A stretch of 54,748 nt of DNA from Vibrio sp. Isolate32 (GCF_022397955.1 NZ_JAKEUQ010000028.1:1-54748); one strand, 5' to 3'. Shown: positions 1 to 8,764, counted from the first letter of the stretch. Notes: a model not told the origin generated them from the sequence alone. A program made the numbers and translations.

Positions 1-290
1 ATACTGACTTCAAAACTAATATTCATTCGAAAATGAACATGTAATTCTAAAGCTATTACCCCTCTCTTCTTAAATAAATAGGAACAGAATGGTAATGAAT
101 TGACTGTGCCGATAATAAATTATCGATTGGTCACTCAGTTCATTGAAATCATTTTGATTCCGAAGAATCTGTTTTATCTAACGATAAAACGTTTTGATAT
201 TCATCAACGAGTGCCCACACAGATTGATAGGTTTAAATTGTTAAAGAGCGCTAGCGTTTTGTGATTAACATCTCAATCGCTAGGGGTGCG
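1..290 (-). other. rRNA operon leader (16S gene lies left of window)
   Basis: Read on the minus strand this is the transcribed leader of an rRNA operon. The antitermination element boxA (CGCTCTTTAACAA, 238-250) is followed by the conserved leader block CAATCTGTGTGGGCACTCG (about 210-228), the same order as in E. coli rrn leaders. No 16S sequence is visible, so the mature 16S 5' end must lie beyond position 1. The identification rests on the match to leader motifs remembered from enteric and Vibrio operons plus the two promoters just upstream. Confidence 0.85.
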
Positions 291-319
291 TACTATACTC
301 GCACCGTTTTTAGAGTCAA
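285..319 (-). promoter_or_regulatory. rrn promoter P2
   Basis: On the minus strand a -35 box TTGACT (314-319) is separated by 16 bp from a -10 box TATAGT (292-297). A GC-rich discriminator (ACGCACCCC) follows, as expected for a growth-rate-controlled rRNA promoter. It sits about 35 bp upstream of boxA. Confidence 0.8.
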
Positions 320-387
320 GGGTTATTTTCAAACTCTTTTTCTCTACCGATTTCGCTGTGTGACTTTCGTCTCACTCCGTGTTAGTG

Positions 388-445
388 AGGCGGCATTATA
401 GAGAGATTGAGAAGGAGCACAAGGGCTTTTTCAAATAAAAGTTTT
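388..445 (-). promoter_or_regulatory. rrn promoter P1 with A/T-rich upstream element
   Basis: On the minus strand -35 TTGTGC (417-422), a 16-bp spacer and a perfect -10 TATAAT (395-400) are followed by GCCGCCTCA. This is nearly the architecture of E. coli rrnB P1 (16-bp spacer, TATAATGCGCC). An A/T-rich tract upstream (about 423-445) fits an UP element. Distance from P1 to P2 is about 103 bp, normal for tandem rrn promoters. Confidence 0.85.
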
Positions 446-613
446 GTTCGCCTAAAAAGCCACCAGATCCGCATTTTTCGAATAAAAACTAAACATTTGA
501 GACGTATCACAGCAATACATTGGAAAAATGAAAGGCATGAACGTAAGATTCATGTGTCTATTTTGTTAATGGTAGATGCGTCTATTTCGTTTATTAATAT
601 GTAGTATTCCGAT

Positions 614-1066
614 ATGAACTCAAAAAAATCGATGTTGTTAATTGTCGCACTGGCTGTATTAGGCGGCATTGTTTTCTATCAGGTAGATATATCGCCTGCA
701 ATTACCTTTATCCTTGGTGTCTTGGCTTCCGCTTTTGTTGTTAACTTTTCAAGCACCGACTCAAAATCAGATTCAGAACCTAAAGCTTCAACAAAAACGC
801 TTTATGTGGGTAACCTTCCATACAAGGCGAACGAATCGCATGTTCGTGAATTATTCTCAGAACATGGTGAAGTGTTTGCAGTACGCTTAATGAAAGACAA
901 GCGAACTGGTAAAAGAAGAGGCTTCGGATTTGTTGTTATGGCAAGTAATGATGTGAATCATGCAATCTCTGCCCTTAACGACAAAGATTACATGCAACGA
1001 ACTTTAAAAGTACGTGTTGCGAATGATCCTAAGCATCCTGAAGCGGACGAATCTGAACAGAACTAA
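614..1066 (+). CDS. Membrane-anchored RRM RNA-binding protein
   Basis: A 150-residue protein with two hydrophobic segments (about residues 7-22 and 28-45), a polar linker (46-60) and one RNA recognition motif. The RRM carries a good RNP2 (LYVGNL, 63-68) and RNP1 (RRGFGFVV, 101-108) with the family's aromatic residues. It should bind single-stranded RNA from the cytoplasmic face of the inner membrane; its RNA targets are unknown. Small soluble bacterial RRM proteins are common, but a helical-hairpin anchor is less usual. The gene is divergent from rrn P1. Its last 38 bases overlap the 3' end of murI, which is convergent. No strong ribosome binding site precedes the ATG, so the start is less certain than the domain call. 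Confidence 0.85.
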   Translation: MNSKKSMLLIVALAVLGGIVFYQVDISPAITFILGVLASAFVVNFSSTDSKSDSEPKASTKTLYVGNLPYKANESHVRELFSEHGEVFAVRLMKDKRTGKRRGFGFVVMASNDVNHAISALNDKDYMQRTLKVRVANDPKHPEADESEQN

Positions 1067-1829
1067 ACCCTAACTGCTTCAACATACTATTTAGTGCACT
1101 TTCTTTCTTGGGAAGTGCACTACAAAAAACCTCTCTTACTCCCCCTTCTTCATGAGCACCTTCTAAACCCAACAAATCTTGGACTCGTTTCGCTATCGCT
1201 TTACCCGAATCCACCAATGCCACGCTTTCGCCTAATACTTGCTGAATCTCAGACTTTATCAGTGGGAAATGGGTACAGCCTAAAACAGCAACATCAATGG
1301 TATTAATCATCGGCTGAAGGATTTGCTTGAGCTCTTCTAAGTTGATTGACTCTCCTCTGAGCTTATCTTCGGCCATATCCACCAGCCTCGTCGAGCCAAG
1401 AAGTTCAACCCTCTTATTAATTGAGAAGTTTTTGATCAGTTCGTGCGTGTATTCACGGGTAATGGTCGCCGGAGTAGCAATCAGCCCCACCGCTTTATTT
1501 GCTAGCAAAGAAGCCGGCTTGATTGCCGGAACAACACCGACAATAGGGATAAGGTTATTAGCTCTGAGTGTAGGCAAGACAATCGTGCTCGCTGTATTAC
1601 AAGCTATCACTACGATATCGATCGCGTGACTAGCCACAAAACTGGCGACTATGCTCTGAACTCTTCTAATAAGAACCTGCTGATCGAGCTCACCATATGG
1701 GTAAGCTTCATTATCGAATACATAGATATAGTTATGATTAGGCAATAGCTGACTTATCTCCTTATAGACAGATAGCCCACCCACCCCTGAATCAAAGACC
1801 AATATGTTTTTTTGTAGACTATCCGACAC
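1029..1829 (-). CDS. murI: Glutamate racemase
   Basis: Interconverts L- and D-glutamate, supplying D-Glu for peptidoglycan in the cytoplasm. The 266-residue product has the N-terminal DSGVGGLS motif (Asp13) and both catalytic cysteines, Cys77 in ACNTAST and Cys185 in GCTHFPL. The start is GTG at 1829 with AGGT about eight bases upstream; no in-frame ATG fits the family N-terminus better. It lies 66 bp downstream of the PP-loop ATPase gene and next to an rrn operon, as in E. coli, where murI lies between btuB and rrnB. Its 3' end overlaps the RRM gene on the other strand. Confidence 0.97.
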   Translation of the reverse strand: MSDSLQKNILVFDSGVGGLSVYKEISQLLPNHNYIYVFDNEAYPYGELDQQVLIRRVQSIVASFVASHAIDIVVIACNTASTIVLPTLRANNLIPIVGVVPAIKPASLLANKAVGLIATPATITREYTHELIKNFSINKRVELLGSTRLVDMAEDKLRGESINLEELKQILQPMINTIDVAVLGCTHFPLIKSEIQQVLGESVALVDSGKAIAKRVQDLLGLEGAHEEGGVREVFCSALPKKESALNSMLKQLGFSSVQIRPLQDA

Positions 1830-1895
1830 AACGATTACCTATATGTAGTTTCGCAGCAATAATACCCCCTCACTTAGTTTTCGCCAATCTTCACG

Positions 1896-2561
1896 CTATA
1901 GAATACAAGCTCGATAACGTTGATGTACAAAACGCTCACCCTGCTCAACATATTTTAGCTCTATATTAAGCTTTCCTTTAAAGCATGGTGCTGACGTGAC
2001 TAATGTATGGAACTCACCATCTTCGCCACATGGATCGACATGATTTGGCAGACTGTCTATTAGTTCAGATGTGTATTGCTGCCCACAATAGCCACCATCT
2101 AATGCATCACTATCGACCGTGACAAGAAAGGTTTCGATTCCTCTGTCTATTATTTCACTCGCAAGTGCCTGACTACTCCCTCCCATTAGGGGAAACACAC
2201 ACTCCCAACCAGCTGGTTCTATATAACTTCTTCGGTAATCGGCAATGCCATTACAGAACATATCTCCAAACGCGACCGCATCGATTGATAAGCCAGAACC
2301 TTTAAGTGCCGAGACAATCGTACTTTGGTAAACCTCATTACTTGGGAAGACTTCCGGTAGCTCGATAGTGATAAGCGGCAAACCGATTAATTGCGCCTGC
2401 ATGGCAACCACATCAATAGGAGTGACTTGGAAAGGGACTTCATCTCCAACATAGGTAGTATAGAGAGCAACAACTTCGTACTCGGTGCTTTCAAGTAGAC
2501 GCTCTAACGTTAACGTAGAGTCTTTACCTGACGACCAACTTATGACGACTTTCTTTTTCAT
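1896..2561 (-). CDS. Dph6-type PP-loop ATPase (ATP pyrophosphatase)
   Basis: A 221-residue member of the DUF71/ATP_bind_4 family, related to the amidating domain of diphthine-ammonia ligase. The PP-loop SSGKDS (residues 10-15) binds ATP and would adenylate a carboxylate or similar group. Bacteria do not make diphthamide, so the substrate here is unknown. The gene starts 48 bp after the btuB stop and only 15 bp past a terminator-like hairpin, so its expression may depend on read-through from the B12-controlled btuB transcript. A role tied to cobalamin (for example amidation or salvage) is inference from position only. The Shine-Dalgarno sequence is weak. Confidence 0.85.
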   Translation of the reverse strand: MKKKVVISWSSGKDSTLTLERLLESTEYEVVALYTTYVGDEVPFQVTPIDVVAMQAQLIGLPLITIELPEVFPSNEVYQSTIVSALKGSGLSIDAVAFGDMFCNGIADYRRSYIEPAGWECVFPLMGGSSQALASEIIDRGIETFLVTVDSDALDGGYCGQQYTSELIDSLPNHVDPCGEDGEFHTLVTSAPCFKGKLNIELKYVEQGERFVHQRYRACIL

Positions 2562-2573
2562 AGATATGCCCGA

Positions 2574-2600
2574 TAAGAAAAAACCGCCCGGAGGCGGTTT
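2574..2600 (-). terminator. Terminator after btuB
   Basis: Inverted repeat AAACCGCC (2581-2588) / GGCGGTTT (2593-2600) with a 4-base loop. On the minus strand it is followed by a T-rich run (complement of 2574-2580). It sits between btuB and the PP-loop ATPase gene and would attenuate transcription into the latter. Confidence 0.8.
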
Positions 2601-2609
2601 AGGTGTTAG

Positions 2610-4433
2610 TTAGAATTGGTAAGCAACGCTGACGTAATAATTACGCTCTGGGGTTTTATAACCTTTGGCAGTTTCATACTCTTCGTCGAATAAGTTAGCA
2701 ACTTTACCCGCAACGGTTACATCATTATCAAAGTGGTAAGACGTTGCAAAATCAAATAACGAGTACGCATCAAGCTCTGTTGTATTACCTAAATCATCAT
2801 AACGCTTACCTTGATATAGGTAACTCAGATCGAATCTCCAGTTGCTCAACTCATAAGTAGTGTTCCATTTGCCACTATGTTTCGCTCTACGAGCAAGTTC
2901 GTTACCTGTAGATTTGTCTTCGGTATCAAGATAGTCGTACGATACTGAGTGATATAACGGTCCAGTATAAAAAGAGCCGACAACTTCGTACCCTTTAATT
3001 TCCGCTTCGCCTATATTCACTTGAGTAAGACCATTACTTGTAATCATCTTCTCTACATCACTCTTGTGTGCAGCGACTCGTAATTCAAGAACGTCAAAGC
3101 TACCTTCTAGTGCTACTTCTGCTGTTTTTGATTCTTCCGGCTGTAGATTGGGGTTACCTGAGTAACATCCCCATGAGCTACATTCTAAAGGCCAATACAG
3201 CTCATTAAATGTCGGAGCTTTAAATGCAGTACCATACATACCCACTAGACGAATAGACTCAGTAACACTGTACCCTGCACCTAATTGATACGTCGTAAAG
3301 TTTCCAAATGAACTGTTATCATCCCAACGCAGATTTGCTTCCGCAGACAATTTGCCTATCGATATATCACCACCAGCATAGAGTGCGGTGTTGTCACGAC
3401 TATCTTTAGTCATTGATGTAGAGTCGTTCTTCACCTTGTCTCGGTACCAATCAACACCACCAATAACCGCTGCACTATCACTTAACTTGTACTGATTATT
3501 CCAAGACACAGAATTGCGATTCGTTGTTATAGCGCTCGGTGTTGTCCCTTGCCCTGAAGATTCAGCTTCATCTTGATTGCTTCCAAGGGTTATCACACTA
3601 TTTAGGGAGTCACGCTTGTAATCTCCCACTAGACCTAACGCATATAGTTCGCTATCAGTTTCGTCAACGCCTCCCCACGGGTTATCAAACTCTACGTCAT
3701 GCTTTTGATAATAACCATTCGCTTTCAACGTGAAATTTGGTGAGACGTAAAAACCACCATCGATAGTTAGGTATTGAGTGCTGTGACCATCTTTATCAGC
3801 ATCAAGAGGATTGGTACTCGTAGGTTGGACATTATAACCCTCACTTTGCTGGTGTGTGGCTGCCACATTAATCCAACCACTATCGTTAGCAACTGACCCT
3901 GATGCGTTTACATCATATAGTCCAAAACTACCCACGCCCGCTTTAACAGTGGCTGTATTATCAGCACTTCGCGTAGTTATAATATTGACCACACCACTAA
4001 CAGCATCAGAACCATATACTGCAGCACGAGCACCTCTTAAAACTTCAACTCTCTCCACACCATTCAACGGAATTGAGGCTAGATTAGCGTACCCTAACGT
4101 AGCACTACCAATTCGGATGCCATTTACTAAGATGAGAGTGTTTTTAGTAGAGCGACCACGTATATATAACTCTTGCCCCTGCGCAAGGCCGCCTTGATTC
4201 GTTACTTGAACCCCTGGCAATCGGCGTAACACTTCAGATAACGAAGTTACTTGTATAGCATCTATTTCTTGTTTTGTTATAACTTCAACTGGAGCAATTG
4301 TGTCACTGACTTGCTGCTCAAAACGGTTAGCCGTAACCACCATGGTTTCATCAGCAGATACTTGTTGGGCGTGTAAATTGGAGATAGGTGAAAGCAGCGA
4401 TGCTACAGCAATCGCTAAAAGGGATTTGTTCAT
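2610..4433 (-). CDS. btuB: TonB-dependent vitamin B12 outer-membrane receptor
   Basis: Imports cobalamin across the outer membrane using TonB energy. The 607-residue protein has a signal peptide (about 1-22, cut after LHA), a TonB box (DETMVVTA, 28-35), a plug domain with the IRGR and VNIIT signature region, then a beta barrel ending in the terminal aromatic YQF that is needed for barrel insertion. Length is close to the E. coli protein (about 614). The ATG at 4433 has AGGAT about eight bases upstream. It is first in a btuB / PP-loop ATPase / murI series. Control by B12 is directly supported by the riboswitch immediately upstream. Confidence 0.95.
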   Translation of the reverse strand: MNKSLLAIAVASLLSPISNLHAQQVSADETMVVTANRFEQQVSDTIAPVEVITKQEIDAIQVTSLSEVLRRLPGVQVTNQGGLAQGQELYIRGRSTKNTLILVNGIRIGSATLGYANLASIPLNGVERVEVLRGARAAVYGSDAVSGVVNIITTRSADNTATVKAGVGSFGLYDVNASGSVANDSGWINVAATHQQSEGYNVQPTSTNPLDADKDGHSTQYLTIDGGFYVSPNFTLKANGYYQKHDVEFDNPWGGVDETDSELYALGLVGDYKRDSLNSVITLGSNQDEAESSGQGTTPSAITTNRNSVSWNNQYKLSDSAAVIGGVDWYRDKVKNDSTSMTKDSRDNTALYAGGDISIGKLSAEANLRWDDNSSFGNFTTYQLGAGYSVTESIRLVGMYGTAFKAPTFNELYWPLECSSWGCYSGNPNLQPEESKTAEVALEGSFDVLELRVAAHKSDVEKMITSNGLTQVNIGEAEIKGYEVVGSFYTGPLYHSVSYDYLDTEDKSTGNELARRAKHSGKWNTTYELSNWRFDLSYLYQGKRYDDLGNTTELDAYSLFDFATSYHFDNDVTVAGKVANLFDEEYETAKGYKTPERNYYVSVAYQF

Positions 4434-4483
4434 GTTGTGATCCTAAATCGCGTAAAGTCCTACCAAACCACATTTTATAGTTT

Positions 4484-4680
4484 GGCCGCTGGCAGGTATT
4501 CGGACTCAAGAGCACAACCTTATGGTTACCTTATATTCGACTTCCCACAAAAAGCTATTTGCAGTGTCTTATGAATACTCGTTCTCTTTTACCGCTGCGC
4601 GTCAGTTCTGGATTCACACCAGATTCCCTCTTCAGCCATCTATACATCTAAATGGCACCAGCTTGCCGAAGATAGTATTG
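4484..4680 (-). promoter_or_regulatory. Cobalamin riboswitch
   Basis: Minus-strand leader of btuB. It contains the B12-box core (GGGAATCTGGTGTGAATCC followed closely by GACGCGCAGCGGT, about 4588-4636) and the 3' element GAGTCCGAATACCTGCC (about 4488-4505), in the order known for class-I cobalamin aptamers. Binding of adenosylcobalamin is expected to shut off btuB expression. The 3' end lies about 50 bases before the btuB start codon, consistent with control of translation initiation or early termination. Confidence 0.95.
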
Positions 4681-4761
4681 ACCTCTGAATCATTTGTCTA
4701 GTCTAAGATAGTTATAAGCTATAGTTTTCATGGCCTATTTATACTGATTGGCTCTCAACAC

Positions 4762-4797
4762 TGGACAAGCGCCTGTGATTGAATAAAATCTGCGCTC
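4762..4797 (+). promoter_or_regulatory. trmA promoter, rRNA-promoter-like
   Basis: -35 TGGACA (4762-4767), 16-bp spacer, -10 TAAAAT (4784-4789), then a GC-rich stretch CTGCGCTC. The 16-bp spacing and GC-rich discriminator resemble stringently controlled stable-RNA promoters. The E. coli trmA promoter is known to share these features. Confidence 0.55.
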
Positions 4798-4831
4798 TTG
4801 ATTTAAAAGCACGACAGCAAAAGGCATAACA

Positions 4832-5941
4832 ATGGCGAATTTAGATGTAAACCCACAACGCTACCAAGAACAACTGGCAGAAAAGACTGAGCGTCTGACT
4901 GAAATGTTCTCAGAATATAATGTGCCTGAGCTGGAAGTGTACGAATCTCCAGAACAACACTACCGCATGCGAGCTGAGTTCCGCGTGTGGCATGAAGGTG
5001 ACGATATGTATTACGTCATGTTCAATCAAGAAACTAAAGAAAAATACCGCGTAGACCAGTTCCCTGCTGCTAGCCGTCTTATCAATGACTTAATGCCTTT
5101 GTTAGTTGATGCCATGAAGGACAACCACTCTCTACGCCACAAGCTATTCCAAGTAGACTTCCTATCTACGCTTAGCGGTGAGATTTTGGTGTCTCTGCTT
5201 TACCACCGTCAACTAGGTGAGCAATGGATTCAAGATGCTAAAGCGCTAAAACAACAATTGAACAATGAAGGTTTCAACCTAAACCTGATTGGTCGCGCTC
5301 GTAAGATGAAGATCGTACTAGACCGTGATTACGTTATTGAGAAGCTAGACGTAAATGGCGATAGCTACATCTACCAACAAGTAGAGAACAGCTTCACTCA
5401 ACCAAACGGTAAAGTGGCTGAGAAAATGTTGGAGTGGGCCGTTGACTGTACTCAAGACAGCAAAGGCGATCTACTAGAGCTTTACTGTGGTAACGGTAAC
5501 TTCTCATTAGCACTGGCACAAAACTTCGAGCGTGTATTAGCTACTGAGCTAGCGAAACCATCAGTTGAATCAGCGCAATACAACATTGCAGCCAACAAGA
5601 TTGATAACGTTCAGATCATTCGTATGTCTGCGGAAGACTTTACGGTAGCGATGGAAGGTAAACGTGAGTTCCGCCGTCTGCAACAAGCGAACATCGATCT
5701 TAAGAGCTACAACTGCAACACTATCTTTGTTGATCCACCGCGCTCAGGTATGGATGTGGATACTTGTAAGATGGTGCAAGGCTACGATCGCATCATGTAC
5801 ATCTCTTGTAACCCAGAAACATTGAAAGAGAACCTAGAGATCCTCAGCGAAACACACGACATTACTCGTTTTGCTCTATTTGACCAGTTCCCTTACACGC
5901 ACCATATGGAAGCAGGTGTATTCTTGGAGCGTAAAGCATAG
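4832..5941 (+). CDS. trmA: tRNA (uracil-54-C5)-methyltransferase
   Basis: Makes ribothymidine (m5U54) in the T-loop of tRNAs and the equivalent in tmRNA, using S-adenosylmethionine. The 369-residue protein has the SAM motif ELYCGNGNFSLAL (about 216-228), DPPRSG (301-306), the nucleophilic cysteine in ISCNPET (Cys326) and the C-terminal HHMEAGVFLE (Glu360 as general base). There is no TRAM or Fe-S cysteine cluster at the N-terminus, which separates TrmA from RlmC/RlmD. ATG 4832 is preceded by AAGG. It is divergent from btuB, the same arrangement as in E. coli. Confidence 0.97.
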   Translation: MANLDVNPQRYQEQLAEKTERLTEMFSEYNVPELEVYESPEQHYRMRAEFRVWHEGDDMYYVMFNQETKEKYRVDQFPAASRLINDLMPLLVDAMKDNHSLRHKLFQVDFLSTLSGEILVSLLYHRQLGEQWIQDAKALKQQLNNEGFNLNLIGRARKMKIVLDRDYVIEKLDVNGDSYIYQQVENSFTQPNGKVAEKMLEWAVDCTQDSKGDLLELYCGNGNFSLALAQNFERVLATELAKPSVESAQYNIAANKIDNVQIIRMSAEDFTVAMEGKREFRRLQQANIDLKSYNCNTIFVDPPRSGMDVDTCKMVQGYDRIMYISCNPETLKENLEILSETHDITRFALFDQFPYTHHMEAGVFLERKA

Positions 5942-5981
5942 AGTTCGTTTTCTAGGCCAAGTCTAAGTAAACAGCAGATAC

Positions 5982-6009
5982 AAAAAACGAGCCCATTGGC
6001 TCGTTTTTT
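5982..6009. terminator. Bidirectional terminator trmA / yijD
   Basis: Perfect inverted repeat AAAAAACGAGCC / GGCTCGTTTTTT with a 4-base loop between two convergent genes; it has A/T tails on both strands. Confidence 0.9.
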
Positions 6010-6023
6010 ATTTGTAGATTGGT

Positions 6024-6395
6024 TTAAGCGGTTTTACCGATAAAGCCTAACTTCTTACCTACCCACGCTAAAAGCAGCATCGCGACAATAATCGCAAAGA
6101 AGTTTGAACCTGCATCAGGGTATTGTGCTTTCACGAAAGCCGAGTGACCAAATGCACCCACGAAGAAACAAGCCAAACCTACTAGTGGAATATCTTCAGA
6201 TACTGGGTTAGTTAGGTATTCTTGGTAAAGCGCTTGTACCGCCAACACTAAAGCAATTAATGGGAAAATAGAGAAGCCCACTTCGCTCATCGTTACCCAA
6301 GATAACAGAGCATCACCACACACACCGGCAATAACAGCAAGTACCAGTGTCTTTCTTTCTGAACCACGGTTTACAGTATTATTTTCATTCGACAT
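6024..6395 (-). CDS. yijD: YijD family inner-membrane protein (DUF1422)
   Basis: A 123-residue protein with about four hydrophobic segments and a polar N-terminus; function unknown. The call rests on composition and, above all, on position: the gene follows fabR with a TAATG stop/start overlap (1 base), as yijD follows fabR in E. coli. The tight coupling implies co-transcription and translational coupling, so a role around membrane lipid composition is possible but unproven. Confidence 0.85.
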   Translation of the reverse strand: MSNENNTVNRGSERKTLVLAVIAGVCGDALLSWVTMSEVGFSIFPLIALVLAVQALYQEYLTNPVSEDIPLVGLACFFVGAFGHSAFVKAQYPDAGSNFFAIIVAMLLLAWVGKKLGFIGKTA

Positions 6396-7036
6396 TATTC
6401 AATCCCACCTTTTAATCGGTTACGTTCACGTTCTTTACGATACCAAAAAGCCCCTTTGGCCATCATTCGCAATTGCATGATCAAGCGTTCAGCTAATTCA
6501 TCTCGCTGACGTCGATCTAAATCTAATGCTTCTGCCCCCGAGTTGAAGACTAAAATGACCGAGGCTTCAGCTTGAGTGAAAGCTTCGTCCCTTGTCATGC
6601 CAGTCGTTATCAAATATTCGGTTAACTCAGCAGAGAAGTGCTGTATCTCACGAGCTACCGCTGCACGAAACTCAAATGAAGTTCCTGAGCGCTCTCGCAA
6701 TAACAGTCTGAATACGTTAGGGCTGCTTTCAATGAATTCCATAAAGGTTTCAACCGATGTGCGAATCACACTGCCTTCTTTTACTATGCGTTGCCTAGCT
6801 TGACGCATTAACTGACGCAACAGTAAGCCACCTTCATCAACCATGGTTAAGCCAAGCTCATCCATGTCTTTGAAGTGACGATAAAAGGAAGTCGGCGCTA
6901 TTCCTGCCTCACGAGCGACTTCTCTCAAGCTTAGATTGGAAAAACTACGATCGGCACTGAGTTGGCTAAATGCTGCATCGATTAAGCTGCGACGAGTTTT
7001 TTCTTTTTGCTGTGCGCGAATGCCCATTGGTTTCAT
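6395..7036 (-). CDS. fabR: TetR-type repressor of unsaturated fatty acid synthesis
   Basis: DNA-binding repressor that senses the acyl-CoA/acyl-ACP pool and controls fabA/fabB-type genes. The N-terminal helix-turn-helix (LSLREVAREAGIAPTSFYRHF, about residues 40-60) is nearly identical to E. coli FabR. The C-terminal ligand-binding half keeps the FRLLLRERSGTSFEFRAAVA block. Two in-frame starts exist, ATG 7036 and ATG 7027; the second gives the N-terminus MGIRAQQKEK found in E. coli, so 7027 may be the true start. Neither has a strong Shine-Dalgarno. It forms an operon with yijD and is divergent from sthA. Confidence 0.95.
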   Translation of the reverse strand: MKPMGIRAQQKEKTRRSLIDAAFSQLSADRSFSNLSLREVAREAGIAPTSFYRHFKDMDELGLTMVDEGGLLLRQLMRQARQRIVKEGSVIRTSVETFMEFIESSPNVFRLLLRERSGTSFEFRAAVAREIQHFSAELTEYLITTGMTRDEAFTQAEASVILVFNSGAEALDLDRRQRDELAERLIMQLRMMAKGAFWYRKERERNRLKGGIE

Positions 7037-7363
7037 ACTTTATCAATTTCTTCTTTTACAGCCTAAACAGGCATGTCTAATACTCTGTTCAATATAACGC
7101 GAATCACTTATTTATATAAGATACTCCGGTTATATAAGACACCAAACACGCCTCTTTGTTCACGTACCGCAGTAAATACGTTCGCAGAAAAAATTTCAAT
7201 ATCCACACCGCCATTTGGAGACATACGACATACCAAATATTATTTTTTCGCTAGCACTGCGTGATCCCGCCGACTCTCTGATGTCCTTTTCATGTACGCA
7301 AGAACAGAATCAGTTAAAATCCCGCTACAGCAATGTTAATCAAATATAACAAGGAAGATATCT
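7037..7363. promoter_or_regulatory. fabR-sthA divergent intergenic region
   Basis: 327 bp without a credible gene. It must hold promoters for both flanking genes. Two direct copies of TTATATAAGA lie 18 bp apart (7112-7121 and 7130-7139). No convincing -35/-10 pair or palindromic FabR site could be assigned by eye. Confidence 0.4.
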
Positions 7364-8764
7364 ATGCCACACTCCAACCACTTTGATGTAATCGTAATTG
7401 GTAGTGGCCCCGGAGGCGAAGGGGCAGCGATGGGATTAACCAAAGCCGGGTTGAACGTTGCAATCATTGAAAAAGAGAGCAGCGTTGGTGGTGGTTGTAC
7501 CCACTGGGGAACCATTCCTTCGAAAGCTCTGCGTCATGCTGTAAGCCGTATTATCGAATTCAATAATAACCCTCTATTCTGTCAGAACAACAAAAGCATT
7601 CACTCAACGTTTTCTAACATTTTAGGGCATGCAAAATCCGTTATCGATAAACAGACTCGACTGCGTCAAGGCTTCTACGATCGTAACCAATGTACACTAG
7701 TGTTTGGTACAGCTCGTTTCATTGATACCAAAACTATTTCTGTCATGCAGAGCGATGGTACGGAAGAGCATTACAGTGCCGACAAGTTTGTGATTGCGAC
7801 AGGTTCTCGCCCTTATCAACCAGAGAACGTCGACTTTCTGCATGAGCGTATCTACGACAGCGACTCGATTCTTTCTCTTAAACATGACCCGCAACACATC
7901 ATCATCTATGGTGCCGGTGTTATCGGTTGTGAGTACGCGTCTATCTTCCGTGGTTTGGGTGTAAAAACCGACCTTATTAATACTCGAGATCGTCTACTGT
8001 CATTCCTAGATAATGAAACCTCTGATGCGCTTTCTTACCACTTCTGGAACAGTGGCGTTGTGATTCGTAACGATGAAACCTTTGAGAAAATCGAAGGGAC
8101 TGATGATGGCGTGATCATTCACCTAGAGTCAGGCAAAAAGATGCGTGCAGACTGCTTACTGTATGCCAATGGTCGAACTGGTAACACTGATAAACTGAAC
8201 TTAGGTGCGGTTGGTCTAGAAGCTGACTCTCGTGGCCAGGTATCAGTGAATACCAATTACCAAACCAACGTTGACCATGTATACGCGGTCGGTGATGTAA
8301 TTGGCTACCCTAGCCTAGCAAGTGCTGCTTATGACCAAGGTCGATTTGTTGCACAAGCGATTGTTAAAGGTGAAGCGGAAGGTCACTTGATTGAAGATAT
8401 CCCAACGGGAATCTACACCATTCCTGAAATTAGCTCAGTCGGTAAAACCGAGCAAGAGCTGACGGCAGCGAAAGTTCCTTATGAAGTGGGACGCTCTTCA
8501 TTCAAGCACCTAGCTCGCGCTCAAATTGCTGGTAAAGACATCGGTAGTTTAAAGATTCTGTTCCACCGTGAAACCAAAGAGATTTTAGGTATCCACGTAT
8601 TTGGTGAGCGTGCCGCAGAAATCATTCATATCGGCCAAGCAATCATGGAGCAAAAAGGAAAAGCGAATACTATCGAGTACTTCGTTAATACCACCTTTAA
8701 CTACCCTACAATGGCAGAGGCTTATCGTGTTGCCGCTCTTAACGGCCTTAACCGTTTGTTCTAA
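7364..8764 (+). CDS. sthA: Soluble pyridine nucleotide transhydrogenase
   Basis: Cytoplasmic FAD flavoprotein that moves hydride between NADPH and NAD+, draining excess NADPH. It has 466 residues, the same length as E. coli SthA. The FAD dinucleotide motif is GSGPGGEGAAMG (13-24), the NAD(P) motif GAGVIGCEYAS lies near residue 185, and the second FAD motif is YAVGDVIGYPSLASAAYDQGR (from about 306). At the position of the redox disulfide of dihydrolipoamide dehydrogenases it has only one cysteine (GGGCTHWGTIPSKAL), which is diagnostic for SthA. AAGGAAG precedes ATG 7364 at good spacing. Confidence 0.97.
   Translation: MPHSNHFDVIVIGSGPGGEGAAMGLTKAGLNVAIIEKESSVGGGCTHWGTIPSKALRHAVSRIIEFNNNPLFCQNNKSIHSTFSNILGHAKSVIDKQTRLRQGFYDRNQCTLVFGTARFIDTKTISVMQSDGTEEHYSADKFVIATGSRPYQPENVDFLHERIYDSDSILSLKHDPQHIIIYGAGVIGCEYASIFRGLGVKTDLINTRDRLLSFLDNETSDALSYHFWNSGVVIRNDETFEKIEGTDDGVIIHLESGKKMRADCLLYANGRTGNTDKLNLGAVGLEADSRGQVSVNTNYQTNVDHVYAVGDVIGYPSLASAAYDQGRFVAQAIVKGEAEGHLIEDIPTGIYTIPEISSVGKTEQELTAAKVPYEVGRSSFKHLARAQIAGKDIGSLKILFHRETKEILGIHVFGERAAEIIHIGQAIMEQKGKANTIEYFVNTTFNYPTMAEAYRVAALNGLNRLF

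Noticed and set aside
407..604. 65-residue frame upstream of the RRM gene
   Set aside because: It starts inside the rrn P1 promoter, lacks a ribosome binding site and has a basic, low-complexity product without recognisable features.
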